Part shown: piece by piece, positions 1 through 5,227 of the stretch
Numbering within the stretch: the stretch's first letter is position 1
How the letters are laid out: each line of letters starts with the position of its first letter
Source of the DNA: RGIG1993 sp964564225
GTDB taxonomy: Bacteria; Bacillota; Clostridia; Oscillospirales; CAG-272
Length of the DNA: 5,887 bases
NCBI GenBank assembly: GCA_964564225.1
Contig: CAZMAF010000072.1
Location: forward strand, 1-5,887
Direction: 5' to 3'
Translations under genes and position numbers: made by a program
The notes under the pieces: generated by a model
The model's input: only the letters and a program-made list of their open reading frames with translations
Told to the model about the DNA's origin: nothing
Database searches by the model: none

Positions 1-9
1 TTCTTTCAT
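1..9 (-). CDS. Start of an unidentified minus-strand gene (first 3 codons only)
   Basis: Read on the minus strand, an ATG at 9-7 is followed by AAA and GAA before the window ends. An AAAAGAGG ribosome binding site lies at 25-18, 8 nt upstream of the ATG, which is good Gram-positive spacing. Only Met-Lys-Glu is visible, so the product cannot be named. Its interest is in its orientation: it reads the same way as the metallo-beta-lactamase gene at the right edge, so the two outer genes may have been neighbours before the restriction-modification locus arrived. I see no strong promoter for it. A weak candidate (TTGAAA, then TACATT 18 nt on) lies on the minus strand within about 70-100. Confidence 0.5.
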
Positions 10-42
10 AAATTTAACCTCTTTTACACAAAAAATTAAGAG

Positions 43-60
43 CCGCGACCACCGCGACAC
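43..60. repeat. 9-bp GC-rich tandem duplication
   Basis: CCGCGACCA at 43-51 is followed directly by CCGCGACAC at 52-60, two near-identical 9-mers in an otherwise AT-rich leader. They lie just upstream of the ribosome binding site of the left-edge minus-strand gene, so they would fall in its leader or promoter. The function is unknown; a regulator site or a chance slippage product are both possible. Confidence 0.5.
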
Positions 61-104
61 TTTGATATAAATGTAAAAAAGGTTATATTTGAGTTTCAAG
101 AAAT

Positions 105-240
105 CTTAATTAAGGTGAAAAAACATAAAAATTAGCGAATTTTTGCCCATATAATACACTTTTTTGAGCGAATATAGAAAAACACAGCTTATTTTTTAAA
201 ATGTTGTGTTTGAACTTTTATCGATAGATCATCAAACAAG
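105..240. repeat. Long direct repeat, left copy, bracketing the restriction-modification locus
   Basis: This stretch aligns in the same orientation with 5071-5223. The best block is a 20-nt identity, 153-172 against 5129-5148 (AATACAC, six T, GAGCGAA). It is preceded by similar A-rich sequence around GCGAAT-TTTGC and followed by ATAGAAAAA, the CACAGC...TGTGTTT hairpin, AACTTT and AAACAAG. The order of blocks is fully conserved. Differences include substitutions, a changed hairpin loop and a 9-bp insertion in the right copy, so the duplication is not recent. The right copy abuts the stop codon of the metallo-beta-lactamase gene. The left copy sits between the left-edge gene and the methyltransferase promoter. 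Confidence 0.75.
179..211. terminator. Degenerate hairpin, relic of the terminator in the left repeat
   Basis: The arms AAACACAGC (180-188) and GTTGTGTTT (203-211) enclose a 14-nt AT-rich loop. As plus-strand RNA there are nine pairs including one G-U. As minus-strand RNA the same position is an A-C mismatch. The homologous hairpin in the right copy is perfect. No gene in the window now ends here on the minus strand, which fits a duplicated terminator separated from its gene. It may still block transcription passing leftward toward the left-edge gene. Activity is uncertain. Confidence 0.45.
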
Positions 241-289
241 GGAAACCATCAGCGTTAAAAATAAATGAGAATGCCGTTTTTGAATTCCG

Positions 290-318
290 TTGATTTTTAA
301 ACGAAAATAATATATAAT
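290..318 (+). promoter_or_regulatory. Sigma-A-type promoter of the M1-nuclease-HNH operon
   Basis: A -35 box TTGATT (290-295) and a perfect -10 box TATAAT (313-318) are separated by 17 nt. Transcription should start near 324-326. That gives a leader of about 30 nt before the methyltransferase ATG at 354 and places the alternative GTG at 333 too close to the RNA end to be loaded well. A second TATAAT (321-326) has no matching -35 box. The promoter lies outside the long repeat, so it belongs to the inserted locus. Confidence 0.75.
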
Positions 319-324
319 ATTATA

Positions 325-354
325 ATGAGTAAGTGTCGAAAGTTGGTGAAATGA
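325..354 (+). other. Possible 9-codon leader ORF overlapping the M1 start
   Basis: An ATG at 325, at or next to the predicted transcription start, opens a 9-codon frame (MSKCRKLVK). Its TGA (352-354) overlaps both candidate ATG codons of the methyltransferase (351 and 354) in an ATGATG arrangement. If translated leaderless, it would deliver ribosomes exactly to the methyltransferase start. It has no ribosome binding site and may be chance; comparison with related loci is needed. Confidence 0.2.
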
Positions 355-1304
355 TGAGGGTTGCCAGTTTATTTGCCGGAATAGGCGGAATATGCCTAGG
401 CTTTAAGCAGGCAGGATTTGATATTGTTTGGGCAAATGAACGTGATACCGCAGCCTGCAAAACTTATCGTTTAAATTTCGGAGATTCTTACCTTCAAGAA
501 GGAGATATCCGAAACATTCTTGCAAAAAGCATTCCTGACTTTGATGTGCTTACCGCCGGTTTCCCGTGTCAATCGTTTTCTACTGCGGGATTTAAAAAAG
601 GTTTTCGTGACCCAAGGGGGAATTTATTCTTTGAAATTATCCGCATTGTGGAAGAAAAACGCCCTCGAATCATCTTGCTTGAAAATGTGGAAAATATAAT
701 TGAACACGATAATCAAAAAACTTTCTTAACCATTTTTAATTCCTTGTCTGAGTGTGGTTATGATGTGAAGTATAAAACGTTACAACCAATTGATTACGCC
801 GGTATTCCTCAAAGGAGAAAACGAGTTTTTATTGTCGCTTTTCGTGATATAGACGATTGTGATGGGTTTGCATTCCCAGAGGAAACGGAAGAAAAACAAT
901 CAATAGATAGGATTATTGATTTTTCGCAGAAGCAACATACTTCTTATTATTACGAAAATAATCATCCCTCGTATCCTGAGCTTAAACAGAAGGTTAAAAC
1001 AGGAAAGATTTACTCTCTTAAAAATGATGGATCCGTATATTGTTCAGGATCACTGTGTCCCACATTAATAGCGGGTATGGGAAAATTCCCTGATAGAATC
1101 CCGGTTATTAAAGACAATTATGGAATCAGACGTCTAACAGTAAGAGAGTGCTTACGTTTCCAAGGTTTTCCTGAGGATTTTAATATTTCCCGTGATAACA
1201 CTATAGAAGATGCATATAAACAGATCGGCAATTCGGTCTGTGTTCCAATAGTTAATAGAATTGCTATAGAAATTGCAAAATTACTTAAAAGGAAGGTGCC
1301 GTAA
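354..1304 (+). CDS. DNA (cytosine-5-)-methyltransferase, first modification enzyme (M1)
   Basis: Transfers a methyl group from S-adenosylmethionine to carbon 5 of cytosine at the locus's recognition site, protecting host DNA. With 316 residues from ATG 354 it is M.HhaI-sized. Motifs seen, in order: I, SLFAGIGG (5-12), for AdoMet binding; IV, GFPCQSF with catalytic Cys72; VI, ENV (110-112); VIII, QRRKR (153-157); a target-recognition region at roughly 165-255 containing CPTLIAGMG (235-243); IX, RECLRFQGFP; X, YKQIGNSV near 288-295. All key residues are intact. ATG 354 is preferred because GGTGA (345-349) precedes it and family members begin just before motif I. ATG 351 and GTG 333 (323 residues, no binding site, about 8 nt from the predicted RNA start) are alternatives. 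It is first in a three-gene operon, so modification is made before cleavage. The target sequence cannot be read from the protein. Confidence 0.93.
   Translation: MRVASLFAGIGGICLGFKQAGFDIVWANERDTAACKTYRLNFGDSYLQEGDIRNILAKSIPDFDVLTAGFPCQSFSTAGFKKGFRDPRGNLFFEIIRIVEEKRPRIILLENVENIIEHDNQKTFLTIFNSLSECGYDVKYKTLQPIDYAGIPQRRKRVFIVAFRDIDDCDGFAFPEETEEKQSIDRIIDFSQKQHTSYYYENNHPSYPELKQKVKTGKIYSLKNDGSVYCSGSLCPTLIAGMGKFPDRIPVIKDNYGIRRLTVRECLRFQGFPEDFNISRDNTIEDAYKQIGNSVCVPIVNRIAIEIAKLLKRKVP
1291..1298 (+). promoter_or_regulatory. Ribosome binding site of the duplicated nuclease gene
   Basis: GGAAGGTG lies inside the last codons of the methyltransferase gene, 5 nt before the ATG at 1304. The methyltransferase stop TAA (1302-1304) shares its last base with that ATG. 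Translation of the nuclease is therefore likely coupled to that of its methyltransferase. Confidence 0.75.
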
Positions 1305-2692
1305 TGAATAATGCTTTTTTAGGAATGACAATCCAGAAATATATCTGTCAAAAATATGACGTACCTATGCATCCAAATGCAGTAGCTCAATTTACATCTA
1401 GTTATAATAAAGATTATGAACTCGGACTTAATGAGCTAACAAATGATATTTTCAAGGATATCGGAACGACGCCAATACAGTGTTTAACATTTGCCCATTC
1501 TGCTAAGGGCAAGGAAACTTTATCTCCCCATAATTTCCTTTTGAGAAACGGAGCAACCTTATCCATTAGAACCAACAAAACCGGGGACAAAGTTGCACCG
1601 AGGGTAGTTGGTCAGTGTGGCTTATTCGTGTTCAATGCGTTTTTCTCGGAACTTGCCGGTTTTGAAATTGAGGACAAAGAGCAAATTAAAGGCGTTATTC
1701 TCAAAAACATCCACAGAATGATTCCCACATTTTTGGATTACCTCTTCGTGTCGGACTATACCGTTTGGGTGAGATATGATGGAGGAGAATATAGTTATAC
1801 TATTTTTGATCGAAATCAGTTTGTTGATATTGAAACCGAGCGTGAACATTTCACTTTCACAAAAGATGGTGGAACATGGAATGAAAGCACCACTTTAAAA
1901 TACAAAGGTGTTTCTATTGCAGAAATTCAAATTCATAAGAACCGACTGTTTAAGTTTCGTTTCATTATGAAAGCGATGCAAAAATTTTTGGTTGAAGCGA
2001 AAATGACAACCGAAACCTTCGGAATGACCGCAGAGAAAACAATTTGTGATATCTTCGGACTATCCTATCCGGCTAATTTTAAAACTAGGTGCTCTGCACG
2101 TTTGCAAGAAGAAATTACACCTACTGTAAAGGCAGCATTCACTAAATTGCCGAACGCTGTGAAACATACTGGTTCCGAACAAGGCGAGCGCGGAAAAGAA
2201 AGCAAATGCTCATATGATTTCGTTCTTGCTGGAGGGCAAACACTGTCTCTTAAAACGAACACTGGCAAAATGGTATGTCCTCCGGAAGTCGGACAGCCTG
2301 GTGCTGAAACCTGTTATTTGTATTTTAAACACTTAACAGATACAACGGAAATCACCGAAGAAGTATTCAAAGAAATGGTATTGAATCGCATTGCGGAAAT
2401 GATGCCAATTTATGTTGAACACCTCTTGGACTCTGATTATTTGTTGTGGATTTATAAAAAGAAAAACGACTACGAATACAAAATCTTCGATTCGGATTTT
2501 GCCAAAAATATGGTATGGGATGCCAGTGCCTTTTCTTTTACTAAGCCGACCATTGAAGAATGGAACGAAAGCAACACATTGAAGTATAACAGTATTTCTA
2601 TCGGAGAATTCCAGGTTCACAGGACAAGAGCCTGTTTCAAATTCCGTTTTAATATGGAAAACTTTGAAAAAATAATTATATCTAAGAGGTGA
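1304..2692 (+). CDS. Putative type II restriction endonuclease with two homologous halves (PD-(D/E)XK-like)
   Basis: The 462-residue protein consists of two related halves (about 5-229 and 238-458). Matching blocks are FLGMTIQKYIC / TFGMTAEKTIC; FLLRNGATLSIRTN (78-91) / FVLAGGQTLSLKTN (306-319); MIPTFLDYLFVSDY / MMPIYVEHLLDSDY; and WNESTTLKY (192-200) / WNESNTLKY (420-428), followed by ExQxH (207-211 and 435-439) and FKFRF. The second half has Asp305 and Lys317 in a D-x11-K arrangement resembling a PD-(D/E)XK core, with Ser at the usual acidic position. The first half has Asn77 and Arg89 at the corresponding places, so only the second half may be catalytic. I do not recognise the specific enzyme family. 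The nuclease role is inferred from this core and from tight coupling to M1: 1-nt overlap, shared promoter, then an HNH-like gene 6 nt downstream. Neither signal peptide nor membrane segment is seen. A fused pseudo-dimer acting on an asymmetric site is the favoured reading. Confidence 0.7.
   Translation: MNNAFLGMTIQKYICQKYDVPMHPNAVAQFTSSYNKDYELGLNELTNDIFKDIGTTPIQCLTFAHSAKGKETLSPHNFLLRNGATLSIRTNKTGDKVAPRVVGQCGLFVFNAFFSELAGFEIEDKEQIKGVILKNIHRMIPTFLDYLFVSDYTVWVRYDGGEYSYTIFDRNQFVDIETEREHFTFTKDGGTWNESTTLKYKGVSIAEIQIHKNRLFKFRFIMKAMQKFLVEAKMTTETFGMTAEKTICDIFGLSYPANFKTRCSARLQEEITPTVKAAFTKLPNAVKHTGSEQGERGKESKCSYDFVLAGGQTLSLKTNTGKMVCPPEVGQPGAETCYLYFKHLTDTTEITEEVFKEMVLNRIAEMMPIYVEHLLDSDYLLWIYKKKNDYEYKIFDSDFAKNMVWDASAFSFTKPTIEEWNESNTLKYNSISIGEFQVHRTRACFKFRFNMENFEKIIISKR
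2684..2692 (+). promoter_or_regulatory. Ribosome binding site of the HNH-like gene
   Basis: AAGAGGTGA includes the last codons and stop TGA (2690-2692) of the upstream nuclease gene and sits 6 nt before the ATG at 2699. It fixes the start and indicates continued co-translation down the operon. Confidence 0.75.
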
Positions 2693-2698
2693 TATTAT

Positions 2699-3589
2699 AT
2701 GTCAGATATCTCTATACTTGATTTTGCTGAAAACAACAGAGCATCTGAAATTTATGTTAAAGCAAAATTTTACGACAATTGCATATACTGGATTCCTATC
2801 TCAGGACATCGGTTTGATTTTGAGTTTTCCACGAGTGATACAGCGGCGATAATGCTTTATTTGCAAAGCATTTCAGAGTACTTCGTTCCAACTAACATAA
2901 CAAAGTGGTATTCCAATTTGGAAACAATGTACAGCAAAGATTTAAGTGTTCGGCAATTAGCTTTTTTGAAAGAAATGGCTTCTCCTGATGGTGTGTGTCG
3001 TTATTGCTCTAAAGTATATAACGAAAGCCCAAACCCTCAAGCAACCATTAGAGAACTTAAGGACAAAGGTTTCTACATATGTACAATCTCAAATTATTGT
3101 GACAAAGCAAAACGTCTCAAGACATATGACTATTTGACACCCATCCCACCACATACTATTTCAAAAAGAACCGAAAGCATTCCACAAGAGACGAGAAACC
3201 AGGTTAAACGGATTTTTAATTACAAAGATTCCTATACCGGCTCAACCGACCACTCTGTGTTGCCGGACCATAAGTTCCCTGAAATTCGGTGGGGTGTAGC
3301 CCCAGATATTTCAGACAATATTAGCTTGAGTGACGAAGATGCAAAGAGAAAATTCCAACCTCTTACTAATAGATTTAACTTGTTAAAAAAAGAAGCTTGT
3401 AAAAAATGCTTCTCTGAAAACAAACGACAATACCCATATGGTATTAAATTTTACTATCAAGGTGAAGAAAGTTGGGATGAGACAATTCCAAAACAAGGTC
3501 CTGGTGCCGAAGCCGGTTGTGTTGGTTGCGGTTGGTATGACCTTCTTAAGTGGAAAGAAATTCTAAACAAGGAACTTAACAATAAATGA
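2699..3589 (+). CDS. Probable HNH-type zinc-binding endonuclease of the restriction locus
   Basis: This 296-residue soluble protein has no signal peptide or membrane segment. The C-terminal half has the layout of a beta-beta-alpha-metal (HNH) nuclease: DHKFPEIRW with Asp190-His191 as the likely metal/base pair, then LTNRFNLLKK with Asn224 or Asn227, CxxC at 234-237, and CVGCGWYD with CxxC at 274-277. The two CxxC pairs could hold a structural zinc. A third CxxC (100-103) with Cys128 and Cys134 may form a second zinc site in a possible DNA-binding region (about 85-145). The N-terminal 80 residues show nothing I recognise. It is the last gene of the operon, just ahead of the terminator. It could cut the second strand of the target, be the nuclease paired with M2, or act in another way in the locus. 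The nuclease assignment rests on motif pattern and context; no specific enzyme is recognised. Confidence 0.65.
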   Translation: MSDISILDFAENNRASEIYVKAKFYDNCIYWIPISGHRFDFEFSTSDTAAIMLYLQSISEYFVPTNITKWYSNLETMYSKDLSVRQLAFLKEMASPDGVCRYCSKVYNESPNPQATIRELKDKGFYICTISNYCDKAKRLKTYDYLTPIPPHTISKRTESIPQETRNQVKRIFNYKDSYTGSTDHSVLPDHKFPEIRWGVAPDISDNISLSDEDAKRKFQPLTNRFNLLKKEACKKCFSENKRQYPYGIKFYYQGEESWDETIPKQGPGAEAGCVGCGWYDLLKWKEILNKELNNK

Positions 3590-3590
3590 G

Positions 3591-3625
3591 AAAATGCGGA
3601 GAGGATTATTCCTCTTCGCATTTTT
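3591..3625. terminator. Bidirectional Rho-independent terminator between the convergent transcription units
   Basis: The arms 3591-3605 and 3610-3624 form a 15-bp stem with one G-U pair and a TTAT loop. In the plus direction it ends in five T. In the minus direction it ends in four T, and the G-U becomes an A-C mismatch, so it should work better for the plus-strand operon. It starts 2 nt after the HNH-gene stop. Its loop and right arm contain the stop codon and last codons (Glu-Lys-Cys-Glu-Glu-Glu) of M2, so coding and termination functions overlap. Confidence 0.85.
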
Positions 3626-4871
3626 CCATTGCTTTCATAATTGCGATACCAATTGCTTTTCCGAGAAGTGCTGGAACAGCATTACCGATCTGCACCAATT
3701 GCCACTTTTTCGATCCTTTAAAAATAAAGTCATCTGGGAAAGACTGTAAAGCGGCCAATTCTCTTGGTGTAAGTACTCTTGGTAGTTTCGGGTGAATATT
3801 TACACCCCCGTGGTTTTCCTTTACAGTACAGGAAGGTTTGTCCCATGGTGATTTCTTCCACGCATCTGAATAATTGCCGTATAAGCTCTGTCCTTCAGGT
3901 AGAGCTTTTATTTGCCCAATCATTTTATCAGAATGCCTTGTAAAAATATGATTGATTTGTTTGTTTTCGGGAATGGACATAAACCTCTTTATGCCTTCAC
4001 CTAAAGTAACATAGTTATCAGGTGAGTATATTGGTTTTGGGTGGTAGTTTTTTAATCCGTGACGGTTGCCAATAAAAATGACTCTTTTTCTAATTTGGGG
4101 GACGCCATAGTCAGCACTGTTTAAAACAGTAACGTTGATGTCATATCCGGCTTCTTTGTAATCACTAATGATTTTAGCTTCGACTTTTCCGCCGAGCATT
4201 GAACGAAGACCTTCAACATTTTCCATTACAACGAAATCCGGTTTTATGTGTTTAACAATTTCAAGCATCTCAAGGTATAAACTGTTTCTTGGGTCTGTGA
4301 CCACGCGATGACCAGCCATACTGAAGCCTTGGCAAGGGAATCCTCCGACAATTAGATGAACGTGTTTATCCTTAACGGAATTATAAAGTTCTTGTTTAAC
4401 AGATGCCACACGGATGTCTCTTGTTTGTACGTTTTCATTAAACCCTTTTTGTTCAACAAAGTTATATTTATATGTATCTACAGCTTCTGGCATTATTTCA
4501 ACAGAACTCACAGGTGTAAATCCTGCCATAGTCAAGCCACAACTAAGACCGCCTGCGCCAGAAAAAAGGTCGATGAAATTAAAACCGTTACGATAATTGA
4601 TATTTGACCAGCCGTCGAATACCCAACGATCAGTGATATCTATCCAATTCACTTCGTCCGAAGTTTGTTCTTCGACAATTGCTTCGTTGAATATATTATC
4701 TTTTTCGGGATCTAAATCCGAAATTAACCATTTGTTATAATTATCTTTTGTTATGCGATAGCAGTTTCCTATTTTATCTGCTTTTAATTTACCAGCGGCA
4801 ATATGTCTGCGGACTGTTTTTTGGCTTTGGGCACTCATTTGTGCCGCTTCGGCAATCGAATAAAACTCCAT
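3606..4871 (-). CDS. DNA (cytosine-5-)-methyltransferase with N-terminal helix-turn-helix (M2)
   Basis: C5-cytosine methyltransferase of 421 residues. Residues 3-49 form an excisionase/MerR-type helix-turn-helix (YSIAEAA...KTVRRHIAAGKLKADKIG...YRITKDNYNKWL). A linker follows to about 95, then the catalytic domain: I, DLFSGAGG (101-108); IV, GFPCQGF with catalytic Cys180; VI, ENV (217-219); VIII, QIRKR (259-263); a target-recognition region at about 270-360 containing WDKPSCTV; IX, RELAALQSFPDDF; X, QIGNAVP (394-400). All key residues are intact. It differs clearly from M1 in motif VIII and the recognition region, so it is not a recent duplicate. The start is supported by AGGAGG (4884-4879) 7 nt upstream and a strong promoter. 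The HTH suggests DNA binding outside the methylation site, possibly repression of its own promoter, since no separate controller gene is present. It may methylate the other strand of an asymmetric target or belong to a second system paired with the HNH protein. Confidence 0.93.
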   Translation of the reverse strand: MEFYSIAEAAQMSAQSQKTVRRHIAAGKLKADKIGNCYRITKDNYNKWLISDLDPEKDNIFNEAIVEEQTSDEVNWIDITDRWVFDGWSNINYRNGFNFIDLFSGAGGLSCGLTMAGFTPVSSVEIMPEAVDTYKYNFVEQKGFNENVQTRDIRVASVKQELYNSVKDKHVHLIVGGFPCQGFSMAGHRVVTDPRNSLYLEMLEIVKHIKPDFVVMENVEGLRSMLGGKVEAKIISDYKEAGYDINVTVLNSADYGVPQIRKRVIFIGNRHGLKNYHPKPIYSPDNYVTLGEGIKRFMSIPENKQINHIFTRHSDKMIGQIKALPEGQSLYGNYSDAWKKSPWDKPSCTVKENHGGVNIHPKLPRVLTPRELAALQSFPDDFIFKGSKKWQLVQIGNAVPALLGKAIGIAIMKAMEKCEEE

Positions 4872-4878
4872 AAGACAA

Positions 4879-4884
4879 CCTCCT
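4879..4884 (-). promoter_or_regulatory. Strong ribosome binding site of M2
   Basis: AGGAGG on the minus strand, 7 nt before the ATG at 4871. It is stronger than the M1 site (GGTGA), so M2 is expected to be translated well. Confidence 0.85.
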
Positions 4885-4895
4885 AATTAACTACG

Positions 4896-4920
4896 TGTCC
4901 ATTATACATGTTTTTTGTCC
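4896..4920. promoter_or_regulatory. Candidate operator: two TGTCC direct repeats across the M2 -10 box
   Basis: TGTCC occurs at 4896-4900 and 4916-4920, 20 bp apart or about two helical turns, on either side of the M2 -10 box. Between them is the palindrome ACATGT. Close by, across the -35 box, is the small palindrome-like TCAAGTTGA (4926-4934). The spacing would put two bound HTH units on one face of the DNA. Binding by the HTH of M2 is inference. Confidence 0.3.
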
Positions 4921-4929
4921 AAAAGTCAA
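4901..4929 (-). promoter_or_regulatory. Sigma-A-type promoter of M2
   Basis: On the minus strand, TTGACT (4929-4924) and a perfect TATAAT (4906-4901) are 17 nt apart, predicting an RNA start near 4894 and a leader of about 22 nt. This is close to consensus and looks stronger than the M1 promoter, so M2 would be made independently of the nuclease operon. Confidence 0.85.
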
Positions 4930-4935
4930 GTTGAT

Positions 4936-5070
4936 TTGGAAACTTCCTAATTACATCTTTTGTGCAAATATAAATAGGAAAAAGTATAAAACTTTAAAAT
5001 CGCTTAGCTGCAAGATGGATTATTCTTGCTGATCTATTTTTGTGGTTATGTACTTGTTTTCATAGTAAAA
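4936..5070. other. Intergenic stretch without a recognisable gene
   Basis: AT-rich sequence between the M2 promoter and the right repeat. I find no ORF with a ribosome binding site and no RNA gene. The only structure is a weak hairpin, GCAAGA (5010-5015) with TCTTGC (5024-5029) around an 8-nt loop, followed at a short distance by five T. It is too weak to call a terminator, and no gene ends before it. Confidence 0.5.
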
Positions 5071-5223
5071 CTTAAATGAAGTGGTAAAAAGCAAAAAATT
5101 GGCGAATATTTGCTTTATTAATACACTTAATACACTTTTTTGAGCGAAAATAGAAAAAACACAGCCCAATCTCAACGAAAAAGCTGTGTTTTAACTTTAA
5201 TAGGAATGATAGCATTAAACAAG
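5071..5223. repeat. Long direct repeat, right copy (3' flank of the metallo-beta-lactamase gene)
   Basis: Homologue of 105-240 in the same orientation, with all blocks in the same order (GCGAAT-TTTGC, AATACAC plus T6 plus GAGCGAA, ATAGAAAAA, CACAGC hairpin, AACTTT, AAACAAG). It ends about 5 nt from the stop codon of the metallo-beta-lactamase gene and contains that gene's intact terminator, so this is probably the original location. It also has a perfect 9-bp tandem duplication (TTAATACAC at 5118-5126 and 5127-5135) absent from the left copy. Confidence 0.75.
5150..5192 (-). terminator. Rho-independent terminator of the metallo-beta-lactamase gene
   Basis: A perfect 10-bp stem (5156-5165 with 5183-5192; AAAACACAGC / GCTGTGTTTT) has a 17-nt loop. 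On the minus strand it is followed by a T-rich tract. It lies about 35 nt beyond the stop codon of the minus-strand gene to its right. The left repeat carries a degraded counterpart. Confidence 0.75.
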
Positions 5224-5227
5224 AATA

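Larger units (their letters stand above)
105..5223. mobile_element. Putative inserted restriction-modification island with long direct-repeat ends
   Basis: Two methyltransferase genes and two nuclease candidates with their own promoters and a shared terminator lie between direct repeats of about 135-150 bp. No transposase, integrase or resolvase gene is inside. Insertion of restriction-modification units with long target duplication, without a dedicated transposase, has been proposed from Helicobacter pylori genome comparisons. This arrangement fits that model. The alternative is that the repeats are a dispersed genomic family that happens to lie on both sides. Confidence 0.45.

Noticed and set aside
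2..70. Plus-strand open frame ending with TAA at 68-70, as the tail of a gene entering from the left
   Set aside because: Its sequence is low-complexity and without support, and it conflicts with the well-spaced ribosome binding site and ATG on the minus strand.
105..240. Long repeats as integron attC sites or CRISPR units
   Set aside because: There are only two copies nearly 5 kb apart, with no GTTRRRY/RYYYAAC core pair, no regular spacers, and no integrase or cas gene.
321..326. Second TATAAT as an additional -10 box
   Set aside because: No -35-like hexamer lies 16-18 nt upstream; the box at 313-318 fits better.
333..353. GTG 333 as start of M1
   Set aside because: It has no ribosome binding site and lies about 8 nt from the predicted RNA start. 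The extra seven residues are not typical of proteins that begin just before motif I. It remains possible.
1622..1849. Minus-strand frames inside the duplicated nuclease gene (also 2065-2268 and 2333-2620)
   Set aside because: They are antisense to a well-supported coding region, lack ribosome binding sites and resemble no protein.
3232..3423. Minus-strand frame inside the HNH-like gene
   Set aside because: It is a short antisense shadow of a supported gene.
3586..3795. Plus-strand frame across the terminator and M2 3' end (also 4356-4607 and 4414-4596)
   Set aside because: These are antisense to M2, and the first would run through the terminator hairpin.
5010..5040. Hairpin followed by a T run as a plus-strand terminator
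   Set aside because: The stem is only 6 bp, the T run is displaced, and no plus-strand gene ends upstream.
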